DNA from: Synchiropus splendidus
Taxonomy: Eukaryota; Chordata; Actinopteri; Syngnathiformes; Callionymidae
Length of the DNA stretch: 64,000 bases
Direction: 5' to 3'
Assembly: GCF_027744825.2 (NCBI RefSeq)
Contig: NC_071335.1
Coordinates: 17,482,001 to 17,546,000, forward strand
The translations under genes and the position numbers were made by a program. Within the stretch, counting starts at the first letter, position 1. Every line of letters starts with the position of its first letter. The notes under the pieces are model-generated. The model saw only the letters and a program-made list of their open reading frames with translations. It was not told where the DNA came from and searched no databases. Positions 32,260 through 44,120 of this stretch are shown here, piece by piece.

Positions 32260-34079
32260 ACCATATGCTTTTTAAGATGTAAGGGTCTGACAGCAGCCGG
32301 ATTGAACCAATGAACCAACGAAGACTGGCACTTAAACAATTCGAGACAAAAACCAAAATATTTTGCTCTGGCACTGAAGCGCTAACCCGACTTGTGAGAA
32401 AGGAAACAGCCAACTGCCTTAAGAGGAAACTGATCTTAAGCCTGCAGCATTAATTTAATGAAAGTTAATGGAGGTTTGGAGAAGGTGGAAAGTTTTTGCA
32501 GAAAATCTTGTTGTTTTTCTTCCCGAGAACAAACTCCGGCATCCTGCAAATTTCTGTTGTCGTAGCAACATTAAAAACTTTAAAATCTAGTTAAGCTTCA
32601 TTATCATTTGGATTTATTTTATACTCTCAGGTTTTGGTGTCTCTCTCGCCTCATGACAACAATTTACCACGCTCTCTTCTTTCAGTACATTTTACTTTCA
32701 AGTCCATGAACTCTTTAAATTCAGAATTTATTGGTTTAGTTCCAGGCTGAACGCTCAGAGACGGTTTCTCTCTGGAGTGTTCTTAACACACAGGCACTTG
32801 GCACTGATGCTGGCTGTGCTTGAATCCTTCATTCTGGCCCATCTTTTTTGCTGTATAAAAGAGATTGTTTGTGGAAGATCCTCAAGTGCCACCATCTTTA
32901 ATGATGTTACCGTGAAGCCAGTCATCTTGGCTCCTTCAACCCTGTCTTCACTCTCTTAGTCGCCTGACCTGAGGTGTTATTATTCAGTCTCCAAACAAAC
33001 CAGAATGACAGTGAAAGTACACACAAATAAAAAGGTGTGTAACGTTGGTGGTGATGGCCGTTCTTAGGAAGGAAAGGATGGCGGCCAGGAGATGGTTGGC
33101 AATAGTTTCAGGAAGAGGTGAAGGCTTTACTCATGAGGAAGATGTGAGCTGAAGTTACGAGCTAATGCAAAAAGGTTTGTGGGTCAGACTGGCAGAAGCA
33201 GCCCCTGATGACGTCATCATCCCAATATGCCGGGGGAGAGAGCATCAGAGGAAGCGGAGGAAATCCAAAATTGGATTCTAGATTGCGATAGCATAAGAGT
33301 GGGATAGTGCAAGAGGCTGGACCAGGGTGAGCTGAGGTGATTTATAAGTAGGAGAAGTTGTGGAGGGAAAAATAATTTACTGAAAACTGACAACTTTACT
33401 TCAGCAATGTTTATCCACATAAATATATCCGCCCAAGTATCTATTTATTTTCTCAGAAATAATTCAATGTATTGAATGAAGCGTTTATGAGGTTGAATAA
33501 ATATATGTATCCACAGTATCATAACACCAAACAAACTGAGACATATGTAGGAATTATTAAACATAAAAAAAGTCAGGCATTAAAAATGAGGTGTATGTTT
33601 TCACCAGAGGAGGGCAGTGCTTCTGCTTTAGGGACTGTCTAATCCCTCATGAGAAACGGACTGTCGTGAGAGTGAATTACATAACAGCGTTTTTAATAAG
33701 AAGGAAAGAAAACATGACAGTCTTGCATGACACACATGTTGGCACATTTTCCACTGCAATGTTTTTCAACGTTATCTTCCTTTTTTTGAGTGCTGTTTCA
33801 TTGAGGTATCCATCCAAACGGAGCAGCTCCCAGGCCACGTATGACACAAAGATTCTCGGAGGCGTCCTGGAGACCTTCCAAAAAGATGGCTTCAGTGGTC
33901 CTGATCCCTAAATTGCCACGAAAGTCTCACTTACCAAGTTCATAAATAAACACAGTTGAATGAATCAAAACACATCAAATGACCAGACGGCTGTTATAAG
34001 ACACAATTTTAGGTCCAAAAAATATGGAGGAAACAAGGTGGCGTTGTATGGAAGTTTGTGTTTTCACATTCCAGCCAGT
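32260..34079. other. Intergenic stretch between convergent gsg1l and tmc5
   Basis: No additional gene was recognised. It should contain the tmc5 3' UTR on the minus strand, read leftward from 34079. An inverted AATAAA occurs at 33444-33449, but I cannot tell whether it is used. Confidence 0.5.
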
Positions 34080-37000
34080 TTAATATCCATCATCGAACTC
34101 GTTCTGGGCCTGCTGCCGGGCGAGCATGGCCTGTATGAGAGCGCTGGAGCTTGTGTGGGCCGGGTCAGACACCCACTGCATCCCGTCCTCTTCCTCCACT
34201 CTCTGCCTGGCCTGCATCACCTGCATCATCACGCTGGACACCGAGGATCCAGAGACGTCCTCCTCTCTGTGTCTGACCTGCGTGACTGTGTACCCTGCTG
34301 AACCCAAAGCCATCTCAGGATCTGCAAACTGGTTTTGGCTCGTGGCTCTCTGTCTGGCTGCCAAGGCTTGTGCCAGGGCACTGGATGGGCTCAGGTCTGA
34401 AGGAACCGGCACGCCTCCGTGGCTGCTCCTCTCCTCTTCCTCGAGCTGTTGGCGGGCAAATAAACCTTGGACCACAGCGTTGGAGTTCGACTGTCCGCTC
34501 GATGAGGGATCGTCTTGACGTTTATGATGCTGAAGTGAGAGGAAACATGAGCGTTCACCATTCAGATTAAGGATTTGAGAGCAACCGACCCTCTGTTTCT
34601 TCTGTTTGGGCTTGGGGTCTGGTTGAGATTGTTGCATGTTTCTCAACTTCTCCAGTAAGAACGACTTGTCCTTCCCCTCCTGAGTCCAAAATGAGAAATA
34701 CAAAAGCAGATGTGTTCCAACATTAGAATCCACCGGGGCTTAAATAAGCATAAAATAACACACGTGGGGTATTTATCCACACTCACGTTAACAATCTGTT
34801 GTCTCAGGAGGCTGATAAGCTGCTTACGGCCCTGAGTGACCTGCCAGAAGATATAAATGACCACCCTGGGGGAAGAGAACATGACAGGAAACACAGCCAG
34901 GGAAACACGTAAACACAGATATAACAATGATGCAAGCGGATTTTCTTCCACCCAATTATGCAACTTGAGCCCTTTTGTGATTTTGCTTTTATAGCTTTGG
35001 GAATTTCAGCCGAGCATTGCTGCGCCATCAACATCATATTTGCTATTAAAAATGCTTTTTTTTTTTTTTTTTTGCTTTGTCATCAGAATTTTGTTGATGT
35101 TTTGGACGTCAGATTTTCAGCCCAAGGGATGGTGAGTAGTTAAATATGAGATGAAAATAAAATGACGGAAGCTTTGTAATATGATAAAAATAAACAAAAT
35201 ATTTTGGAACATCATGTGAAATTAGTCACAGGAAGGAAAGAGAAAGTTACGACATGCTAGTACCATTACATAACTCTGAATACTGAATACTGAATATAGT
35301 TGTAAAGTTTAAAAAAAAAATGTTCAAGAAGTGGTGTATTTTTAAAATGTTGCCCTAAAAATATAAAAAAAAAATAAAGAAAAAGAAACATAATTGAGGA
35401 GACCGGCCACTTACAATATAATGAGTGTACACAGGAAATAGAAGATTTCGCTTTTGATGACGTTCTTGTAAATCCACACCACCCACTCCGACTCAATAAC
35501 GCCCTCCAGATCGTCGATCCAGTGACCCACCACGCTGAAGGTGTTGTTGAGGCCACGGAACGGACCGCACTGTTGGGACGGGATCAAACTGCGAGGAAAG
35601 GTGTGGAAAGGAAGTTTCCATCAGAGGTCACACTCTTCAGTGACCAACAACCGCAGCCTCTCCCCATAAACCTAACCATCCAAAACAATCGGCTAACCTT
35701 AACCAGCACTCTCAACCAAACTTAAATCGAAGTATCATGACCCAGTTATCTTAAAGTCTTCATCCTCACATTAAGGCTTGACCTCCTGGGGACTGGAAAA
35801 AAATGTCTCACAGAGAAAAATGATCCCACAAGGAGGTGTGTTTCCAATAAATTATTAAGTATTAAGTAGGATTATTTAATACTATTCCTAATGCTACTCG
35901 GAGCTGAAATACCTATTGTATGTATGTCATGCGCATAAAAAAAATTACACTTAATAAGTGAAGTTTATTTTGATTCAAAACACTTATTCAATTTTATGTC
36001 AACAGATGGCGCTGTTGCTCCTAGAGTTCATGATTCTAATGACTAATAGCAACAGAAATACATTAAGATATATAAATATATATATACAGGTATATGAATT
36101 ATGGCACTCCTGTCTCTTTAGTGTGTGGAAGGATAGAAATTTGGGAATAAATGTGAAAAAATTAAACGATTTTAACGTTTAATTTAGACATGTGTACATT
36201 TTATTTCAGTTTATTTCCCCTATATTTTCACTCATTGTTTATTTCTTATTATTAAACTTTTAAATTTCCATTTTTTCCTACTGTCAAAGTACAGAGCTCC
36301 TATCATATCATACTATGAGGGGTCTCCTATGACAAGTAGCCTACAAGTAAGTGGTATCAAACCTGAGTCTGACAATGCGTGACAGTTGTGAGGCGCTCGT
36401 ACGTGCAGTGTCTCCGTCTCACCTCCAGGAAGTGTAGCCCACCACAGACAGTGCTCCCACAAAGAAAGGGAAGAAGAGCAGGGCGATGAAGATGGTCTTC
36501 ATCTGAGCTGCCCTGCCTGAACGCCGCGGAGGTTGACAGTTGCGTGTCAGACTGACCTGCACACAACGTATGGACACAAGCAACTTGATAAATCCATTCA
36601 TTCATTCAATGAATTCATTTCTCTGTGAGTGACAGGTCGTGCCTGCTGCGATGCAACCGAAGAGCTCAGCACATAATCCTGCTCCTGTATTTTCCATAAG
36701 ACTAAAGAAAGCCCCGGGTCAGTGTGATGAATGGATTTTAATTATTGAGCCAGCAGCACAAATAAGGGAACCCGAGCCGAGAGAATGAGGCGAGGTCACA
36801 CACTGGTAGCTTTGTATCTGCTGATGGCGCTGTGTCCACACAATGGATCGATGGTTTACTGTCAAACAGAACTCTGACCAGGGCTGAGTGACCTTTTACC
36901 TTCTTCAGGTAGAACAGGAGGAAGTACTTAAGGATCTGGATGGCAGGAAGCAGTGGAGAGAAATAAATTCCAATCCTGGAAAAACAATTACAGGAATGTC

Positions 37001-40000
37001 AATAATGACGTTTCTGATCTGAATATTCACGTATACAAATGCAGTAGGAATATCAAGTTATTTTCAGAGTAAATAAATTGTGACTTTGTTTTTGAATAAT
37101 GTAACATATTAAAAAAATTACTTTGAAGTTTTTACAAATCATTTTTGTTACGTTTTTATTTTGCAGATTTTGTAAAGTCAATTATTTTTATTATTTCCAT
37201 GAAAACGTAGACCAATAAAGCTGTAATTTTTTAAAGAGTATTTCCTGATCTTGGAAAAGTGGTCCACAAGAAACTACTGACCGATATATACAGGAAGTAA
37301 ACACGTCGAGGAAGGAACACATTGATGCTTAAATTTTGGTGTTTGTCCAGACTGACTTCTGGATCCACAAATCTTTTGACGGATTTGTGAAGCTGTTACT
37401 TATTTTCAAATTTCATAGACAAAGCATTCCATTATTGAATAATAATATTTTCGTTTCACAATACTGCAATGGGTCCGAATAACTTGTTACAGCAAGGGTT
37501 TTCGGTCTGCTGCTCCTCTGATCTTTGCTTTTTGGAGATGACGCGGTGATGTTTCATCATCTTTGAATGATCCCTGAAATGGTCCACAGCTAAGCATCGA
37601 AGCGTCGGAAATAAAAAAAAGAATTTCCAGACCAGGCTGGACTTAAGAAGCTTCCCCAGGTGGGGCAATCCCGATATGCAAACTTTTTTTCTAGGCTGGA
37701 TTCTACTAGATACCAAAAGCCTATTGCTATCCATATCTGAGTGGATTATCTTACCAGGCAAGAGTTTGGGAATAGGTGAGCTCTAGAACGTTTCTCGCCA
37801 CGTCAAATTCGGGAACCCCCAGACGAGGGAAGACTCTGGTCCCGATCACACTGCAGTGTATAAACGTTGAATATGAGTTCATGGCTACAGGCAAGTTCAT
37901 GGCAATGAGTGTTTGTGACTCACTTGCTGAGAAACTCTCCAAAGAAGGAGCCCAACATTAGAAACAAAAAGTCGAATATGACCAGACGGTACAAAGCTTG
38001 TCCCACCATGGACTCCCAACACTGTGGAGTGAGAAACAAGGATCAGTCTCAGCTGGTCATGAGAATGGCGCAAGCAAACTTACTGAGAAATTCTGTGCAA
38101 CCACATGCATCCAATAGTGGCATAGAATGCCCAGGACGAACATCTTGAGTATGACGTTCCTGGACCAGGAGTAAAGGGTTAGTTTTATGACTTATGGCTT
38201 ATAGATTAGAAAGGTGTGCATCAACTGTGGGTCTGTGAGACGTCAGTGGAGAACTGAAGTCTTGAATTTTAGACCCTGGCTCTAGAACGCTCAAGCGATG
38301 CATAAAAAAAAGATTGAGTCATCGTCATACCTGAGCACCAGGGCGTAGATCTGACGCCTCTGGCTGGAGTAGCACTCGAACTTGTTGAAGAGGGAGTAGA
38401 AGAGTGGGATGACCAGGTTGATCAGTGACACCACAAAGGGAACAAGAAGAGTCTCTGCCTCCTGAATCAGGGTCCAGTTTTCGTCGTCAGTGGTCCGCTG
38501 AAAATTAATGAATAATGAAAATGCAGTCATATAAAGCGTAAAGATAAGGGCCATATATAGTTATATAGTTACTGGAACATAAAAGAAGTAGATACGTAAC
38601 AGCATTTATCGACTCCACCATAAAGATACCAACACGTGGTATGCAGAAATGTGACGTACAGCATTACTGCAACACATTCAAACAAAAGGTTGTTTAGAGG
38701 AGTACTGGAACGTCTGCTCACCCCGCCTTCAAATTGGCACAGGAAGTAGACACTGGCAGCGCAGCCCACCGCCAGACCCGTGGAGAGGAGCCACGAGCCC
38801 AGATGAATCCCGTAGTGTTTGAGCTTCTCTTTGTTGGTCAACTGATTCCGCTGGGCTTTTTCTGACAAAGATTCCTGAGGGGATGGAGGACGACATTATT
38901 TTTTAATATATATATTGTAGTGAAAAACATCCCTGAACAAAAGCAAACAGATGCTTTTATTTGCTTTTGTTCAGGGATTCCTCCATGTTTGTTGTTGTTG
39001 TTACCATCCTAGCTGCCAAGTGTCAATGGGATCAGTGGACCAGGAACTCATTACAGTCCAACCACATATATGTATATGTATATATATTTCATAGTTTTCC
39101 CATCACATTAAGGTGACTCGTCTCTCACGGCAGTCATTATTACAGTATATGCTATATACTGTAATAAGCCTACTCTAAAAGATTTTCCATCCATCCATTG
39201 TCTTTAGCTTCTTGAAGGGCACAGCAGCAGAAGCAAAGATGCCCAGACTTTCCTCTCCCCAGTAGCCTCCTCCATCATCTGAGGGAATTCCTCACCTCAT
39301 TGAGATCTTGTCCTTCTAGCTTAGCTCTGTTTTCAGCGTCACAGAATGATACAGTCTGAAGATCTCTCAATTCCTTCCCTCCATCCTTCCCTCTTCTGCG
39401 ACCCCAAGATACTTTAACACCTGGTGAAGGATGCCACCTCTAGGACAGGACTCGACATCGGAATCGTGGCTTCCGATTTAAACAAGCTGATCCTCACCCG
39501 TTTGGCTTCAGATTTGACTGCTAACATCCACAGTCAGAATCGATCTCCCCTAGTAAAAAGATTTGGAGCGGGATCCTGAGGTCACCAAGTTGTAAACCTC
39601 AGGACGGGGCATGTGAACAGGACCAGTAGATTGAAAGGAATGTCAGAAGTTGAAAAACACGCTCAGCTGACAATAATCTGGAATTGTATCTGCAGCTTTA
39701 AATACCTTCCATACCGTGTATCTGTTAGGTCGTGTATCCTCTTGTTCAGACGCTGTTTGCGTCGCTGGTGAAAGTAATTCAGCAAGGTGCAACTATCTAA
39801 ATGAAATCCTTTCAATATATTTGATGACTGAAAAAGACTCACCTTTAGCTGGACACGAAGGTTGCTCCTCCGCAGTCTTACTGCTCTCTCATTGGTCAAG
39901 CTGAAATCCCAGCTGCACAGAAGCTGCCAGGCGCTGTTTGAAACGGTGCCCACTAGAACGTAGTTCGTCTTGAAAGAGCTCGCCATGCTTTTTGGAAAAA

Positions 40001-40974
40001 CAACACAATACTGATTATTATTATAATGTGTTGTTTTTATTATTATTACTATTAATATGAGCACAATGTCTGCCTGTATTAATTCCTAAGCAAACTGACC
40101 TGTAGATGAGCGTGATCCCACACAGCACCATGTACACACAGATGGTGAAAAAATAAGCCAGCTGCATGTCGTATTCCACCGTACCAGAAAGTGTTTCATT
40201 GCTGTAGCCACCGTAGTACATCACGGTGTAGTTGAAGTAACCCTGCCAATACGATCACAAGATTTTCATGCAGTAAAAGTCTGAAAGTTAGGGTGAAAAT
40301 CCTAAAAAAATCTTTGAAATCTATTCCTCAGTGGGAGTTATTTTGTTGATGACACAAAGGTCTTGGATTGAGAACTTCTCTTACAGCTCCAGTGAGGATC
40401 TCCAGTCCTCTGAAGTTGAGGTTTGAAGGTACATTGGGCGTGTGATCATAAACAAGCAGTGGGATGGTGATGAAGCCAAAGTTGACCAGGAAGGAGATAA
40501 TGTTGAGCAACAGCAACCACTTGAGGAAAAGGAAGTAGGAGAGGACGCTTGTCCCAAATCGGCCTCCGATTTCCTTAAACGTTCCCTGCCACAGCTCCAT
40601 GCTCTGTCTGGCTGACCTCAGAGAGTAATCACACCTGCGGAGAGACTGCAGGGACCAAACGTGAGGTTTTAGACGGGACATTAATATGAGGTGAAGGAGG
40701 GGGAGGAGGCTTACTAGTGATATGTTTTCTGTGCAGTCAGAGAAACACGTGAATTCCCGCTTGGAGGACTTGAAAGCCAACACCTGGTGCCTGTTTAAAG
40801 GAAGAGACGTTCGACATGGTCTAGACCAGAGGTGGGAAAAGCGTGGCACGGGGGCCACAATGTGGCCCCATGAGATCAGTGCTCAACAACCAAAGAAATC
40901 GATAGCTAATGAAAAGCTATTTAACATACTAAAAAAGTGAATTTATTTCTTATATTTACATGTTTTTTTTAGTT

Positions 40975-41022
<48 letters not shown>

Positions 41023-42964
41023 TGAATTGCCCACCCCTGGACGCTACACAGGTGACAGATTGCATCACCACATACTCCCTCTCTCTTTATTGCTCTCAAC
41101 AATATTTAACTAGGGCGACGAAGAGGAAGAACTCTCAGCCGAAACCCACCGTATGTGTTTCTTCTCCTCGAAGGTCATGGGGAGGTTCCGAATGGCACTG
41201 ACTCTCTCGCTTGTTGACAGGCCGACAAGTTCTTTAACCAGGTCCTGCTCCTCTGTCGCAATGACACAACAGTCTTTTATCAGCTGCCGTTACAGAAGTC
41301 ACTCTAACCTTGTTACCGTTTTCCATCTCGCTTCTGATGGCTTCCTCTGTGAACGCCGCGTGAGCAGGATCTGCGTCAGGAAACATGCCCATCCTTCGCA
41401 TTCCAGCGCCCCGCCATCTCATCGTCATGTGTCCTGCTGGTGCATTAAGAAGCTGAATAAGTTATTAAACCTTCCGCCTGCCCTTCACTGTATGCAACCA
41501 AACCTGTTCTGAGATTCATCCTGTCACTCATCTCAGCTCCGCATCCGCAACAACAACAACAACAACAAGGACCTTGCTTGTCGCATACAGTAGCACCCCA
41601 ATTCTGATAGGCCAAAGACTACAACATTCCCACATTTGTTCCATATTTTCCATAATATTTAGACATTCATTTCACTAAACTATTTCAAACTCATTTGGAA
41701 CAATCTGAAAAGCAAATTCAGAATCTGATTCCGAAGTTGTCAAACCATGTGTTGCTGTTTGAATCAGGATCATAACAAGTAATGAAAACAATCCACAAAA
41801 CAGCCATCTTGTCTCTTTAAAGTGTCTTATCTTCAATGTGTTCTTTGTTAATCAGTGACTCCTTCCATATTAAGTGAACTTACTGGTTGTTTCCCGCACA
41901 ATTTACAATGTTTGCTAGCGGCAATATTTGATCCATAAAACCAGGTCACCTTGGTCAAAAAAAAAAAAACTCTGGTGCAGCATTTCAGATTTCAAATGAC
42001 TGAAGGAAACCCCAGGTTACTGCAATAAAGTCATTACCTGTCGATGCCAAAGGAAGTCGAGTGGATGAGAATCCATCATACTGGCTGCTGGAGTTGATCT
42101 GGAATGTGCTGTGGCCTGAGGAGCGATGGGAGAGACACATGTATGCTGGAGTGTTCCTGCTTGTGAAATCCCAAAGTTGACGTTGTCTCACTGAAGTCAT
42201 GCTGAAATCCCGGGCTCTCGGGGCGTGTAGAGAGGAGCCCCATGGGGATGCTCTCCCTGCCCCGCCAGCTCTCCTCTTGCCATCCACCCCACGGGACCCG
42301 AGCTGACCCATCGTTGGTGCTTTGACCAGTCGGGTAGTGATGAGCTGCGGCACCATGATTCCACCTGGCTGGATCTTCTCCAGCATATGGGTTCGTGTGA
42401 TGCCGTCCTCTGTTGGACCTGGAGAGCCCACAAAGCTTATTAACCACGGCCTCAGACTGAGAGGAGGAGAAGGAAAACAAGCTGTGCAGCTGTGTTGAAG
42501 GTTGGCATACTTTGAGGTATTGAAATGTACAGTGGATCAACTAGCCCTCAATCCAGCTTCAATACACAGCTGTTCCCACAGAGATTTGAAGAAGAAAATG
42601 ACTCATTTCAGTCTAACTCTTGTTGAAATTTTCATCCAAACTGACAAGCTTTGAATACATTTGCATAATTTATCGACAGTCAAATAGAAAATCATTATTA
42701 ATAACAACACAAAAACAATAATAATAACAACACTATTATTATTACTGTTTTTGTGTTATAGTTTTGCAGTGTGCAACATCCTTCCTCTACAATGACTGTG
42801 CTATAATTCGGTCACATCCCAACTTCTCAGAACTGCGAGATAATTCAAGTATCTTTCACAGCAGAGCCAGTTGAATAACAGTACTGCACTGACCTGTCAA
42901 GCTCCAAAGTTTCGCTGTCATGGTAGGCTGGATTAAAAACCCCTCCGTTGCTGTATCTTGACAT
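34080..42964 (-). CDS. tmc5: Transmembrane channel-like protein 5, complete
   Basis: Coding exons on the minus strand: 42964-42894, 42456-42038, 41433-41317, 41252-41150, 40790-40715, 40645-40385, 40242-40100, 39987-39843, 38874-38722, 38497-38331, 38159-38084, 38021-37924, 37850-37755, 36975-36900, 36556-36423, 35588-35415, 34865-34787, 34679-34080. They chain in frame to 995 aa (human TMC5 about 1006). Ten-pass TMC architecture: FGTSVLSYF before TM1, the TMC signature CWESMVGQALYRL at about 578, FDVARNVLELTYSQTLAW, and EGKDKSFLLEKL after the last TM. VFNPAY near the N-terminus and the sequence between TM1 and TM2 match TMC5 best. TMC proteins include the hair-cell channel subunits TMC1/2; the role of TMC5 is not settled. 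The second exon boundary is the least certain. The tail contains four ARQ repeats and a possible 60-nt intron. Confidence 0.92.
34100..34480 (-). other. Four-fold ARQ repeat in the Tmc5 C-terminal tail
   Basis: The cytosolic tail repeats a short amphipathic unit four times: VVQGLFARQQ, LAQALAARQR, MMQVMQARQR and LIQAMLARQQ. Each is preceded by a Ser-rich stretch and followed by acidic residues; spacing is about 30-50 aa. As I recall it, human TMC5 lacks this region. Confidence 0.85.
34530..34589 (-). other. Possible 60-nt in-frame intron in the last tmc5 exon
   Basis: On the minus strand, AGG|GTCGGT at 34590/34589 and a pyrimidine-rich ctctcacttcag acceptor ending at 34530 bound exactly 60 nt. 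Removing it keeps frame and deletes 20 residues (VGCSQILNLNG...SLQ). Both isoforms are possible. Confidence 0.45.
38922..39055 (+). mobile_element. Palindromic dispersed repeat, copy A (tmc5 intron 8)
   Basis: A perfect 19-bp inverted repeat (atccctgaacaaaagcaaa at 38929-38947, its complement at 38960-38978) surrounds a 12-nt loop. The flank ctccatgtttgttgttgttg and beyond, to about 39055, matches the inverted copy at 48.5 kb. It looks like a non-autonomous mobile element. The family is unknown to me. Confidence 0.7.
39183..39570 (-). mobile_element. Old LINE fragment in tmc5 intron 8
   Basis: Starts at ccatccatccattgtctt, the complement of a (GATG)n tail, and continues through cccagactttcctctcccca and aaccgtttggc-like phrases in the order expected for the minus strand of the LINE family. 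Strongly diverged and non-coding. Confidence 0.55.
40827..41039. mobile_element. hAT-like element filling tmc5 intron 4
   Basis: The ends cagaggtggg and (inverted) caggggtggg match at 9 of 10 positions and look like hAT/Charlie termini. Flanking 8-mers gtctagac and gacgctac agree at only 4 of 8 positions. The right half is a (TA)n tract at 40981-41017. The element occupies most of the 359-bp intron and ends 36 bp from the next exon. Confidence 0.5.
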
Positions 42965-42991
42965 GAGCGTCTTCAGTCGTGTCAATTATTT

Positions 42992-44120
42992 CTATGGAGA
43001 TCCTGGCAACTGTTCGCAGCTGTTCATAGCAAAAACAGTTGATGGTCAATGTTTCTCAACACTCCCAACATCAGTAGCAACCTAAAACTGAAGACAAATT
43101 GTTGACAAATTCAACGTTGTGTGTTGTGCTCTGACCCATGTTGTCTTCAATAGGTAATTCTACCTGGTGCCCCCATCTTATTCATCAATAATTCCTGATG
43201 TGTATTTGGTTTCTACCACACGACCCACAAAATAAGATACGATCATCTACTTCAGCTACAATGACACATAAATATGCTTGTATAAATCAGATAACTGATA
43301 TGATAAAATTCAAATAGACTGAAGAATTGGATGCCTTCTTACCTGGAGAAAAAGAAAGAGAAAAAGCGAGTAGTCAAAGAACTATTCAAGAGCTACTGTC
43401 CCTTCTCCAGAGTCAGTCGGAGCTCAACCATCACTCAGGTCAGATGAGAAACTGCCCGTTACCAGGAAGTGAACGTGCCTAAGTCACAGAGGTAAAAGTC
43501 CACTTGTCAGTAAAACTGATAATAATGTAGGCCATTTAGAAATGCGAATCCAATTTTTATGTGTTTACTTATCATTATTTACTTTAAGGTGAGTCAGGCT
43601 CTTCAATTCAACAATTATTTTTTTTTTTTCAATGCAAGCAATATTGTGTTATAATTGTAATATTCTATCAACGCTGGAAATGACTTGGCATATGCATGAA
43701 ATGGCATGAAATAATACAACTAATATTTACAATACTAGTCCTACTACTACCACTACCATAATATTCTGATTGTATATAATAATAATGATTATTATTATTA
43801 TTATTATTTCACTGGAATGATGTTTTCATGTGATGTTTTTATGCAAAACAAAATTAAATGACCGCAGTAGAAATTAATCCATCACAATTTTGAACAGTGT
43901 GACAACTCCCTCCCTGTAATAAACTCTTTATAAAAGCGACGTAATATTTCACTTCACTTCGAGAACGACTGAAAGAATGCGTGAAAAACGACGGGACTCG
44001 CTCCTCAAACAGGAAGTGCGGTGCGCCCTTTCCTGACAACTGGCAGCAGCGCAACTATTTCGCAAACTGTCTTTACAGAACAAAACATACAAAGGTGTCG
44101 TTGCTGACGGAACGGAAATA
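42992..44120. promoter_or_regulatory. Shared 5' region between divergent tmc5 and tmc7
   Basis: A candidate non-coding tmc5 exon ends at donor CTCCAG|gtaaga (43343/43342) on the minus strand, with a candidate acceptor just before 42991. Upstream of tmc7 there are ETS-type motifs, AGGAAGTG, at 43463-43470 and 44011-44018. An (ATT)n run lies at 43786-43808. The start codons are 1156 bp apart. Promoter function is inferred. Confidence 0.45.

Noticed and set aside
42076..42540. Alternative reading of tmc5 exon 2 starting after the acceptor before GTCCAACAG
   Set aside because: That acceptor puts the exon in a frame that ends at a stop and does not join to the next exon; the acceptor at 42457 keeps the frame through to exon 3.
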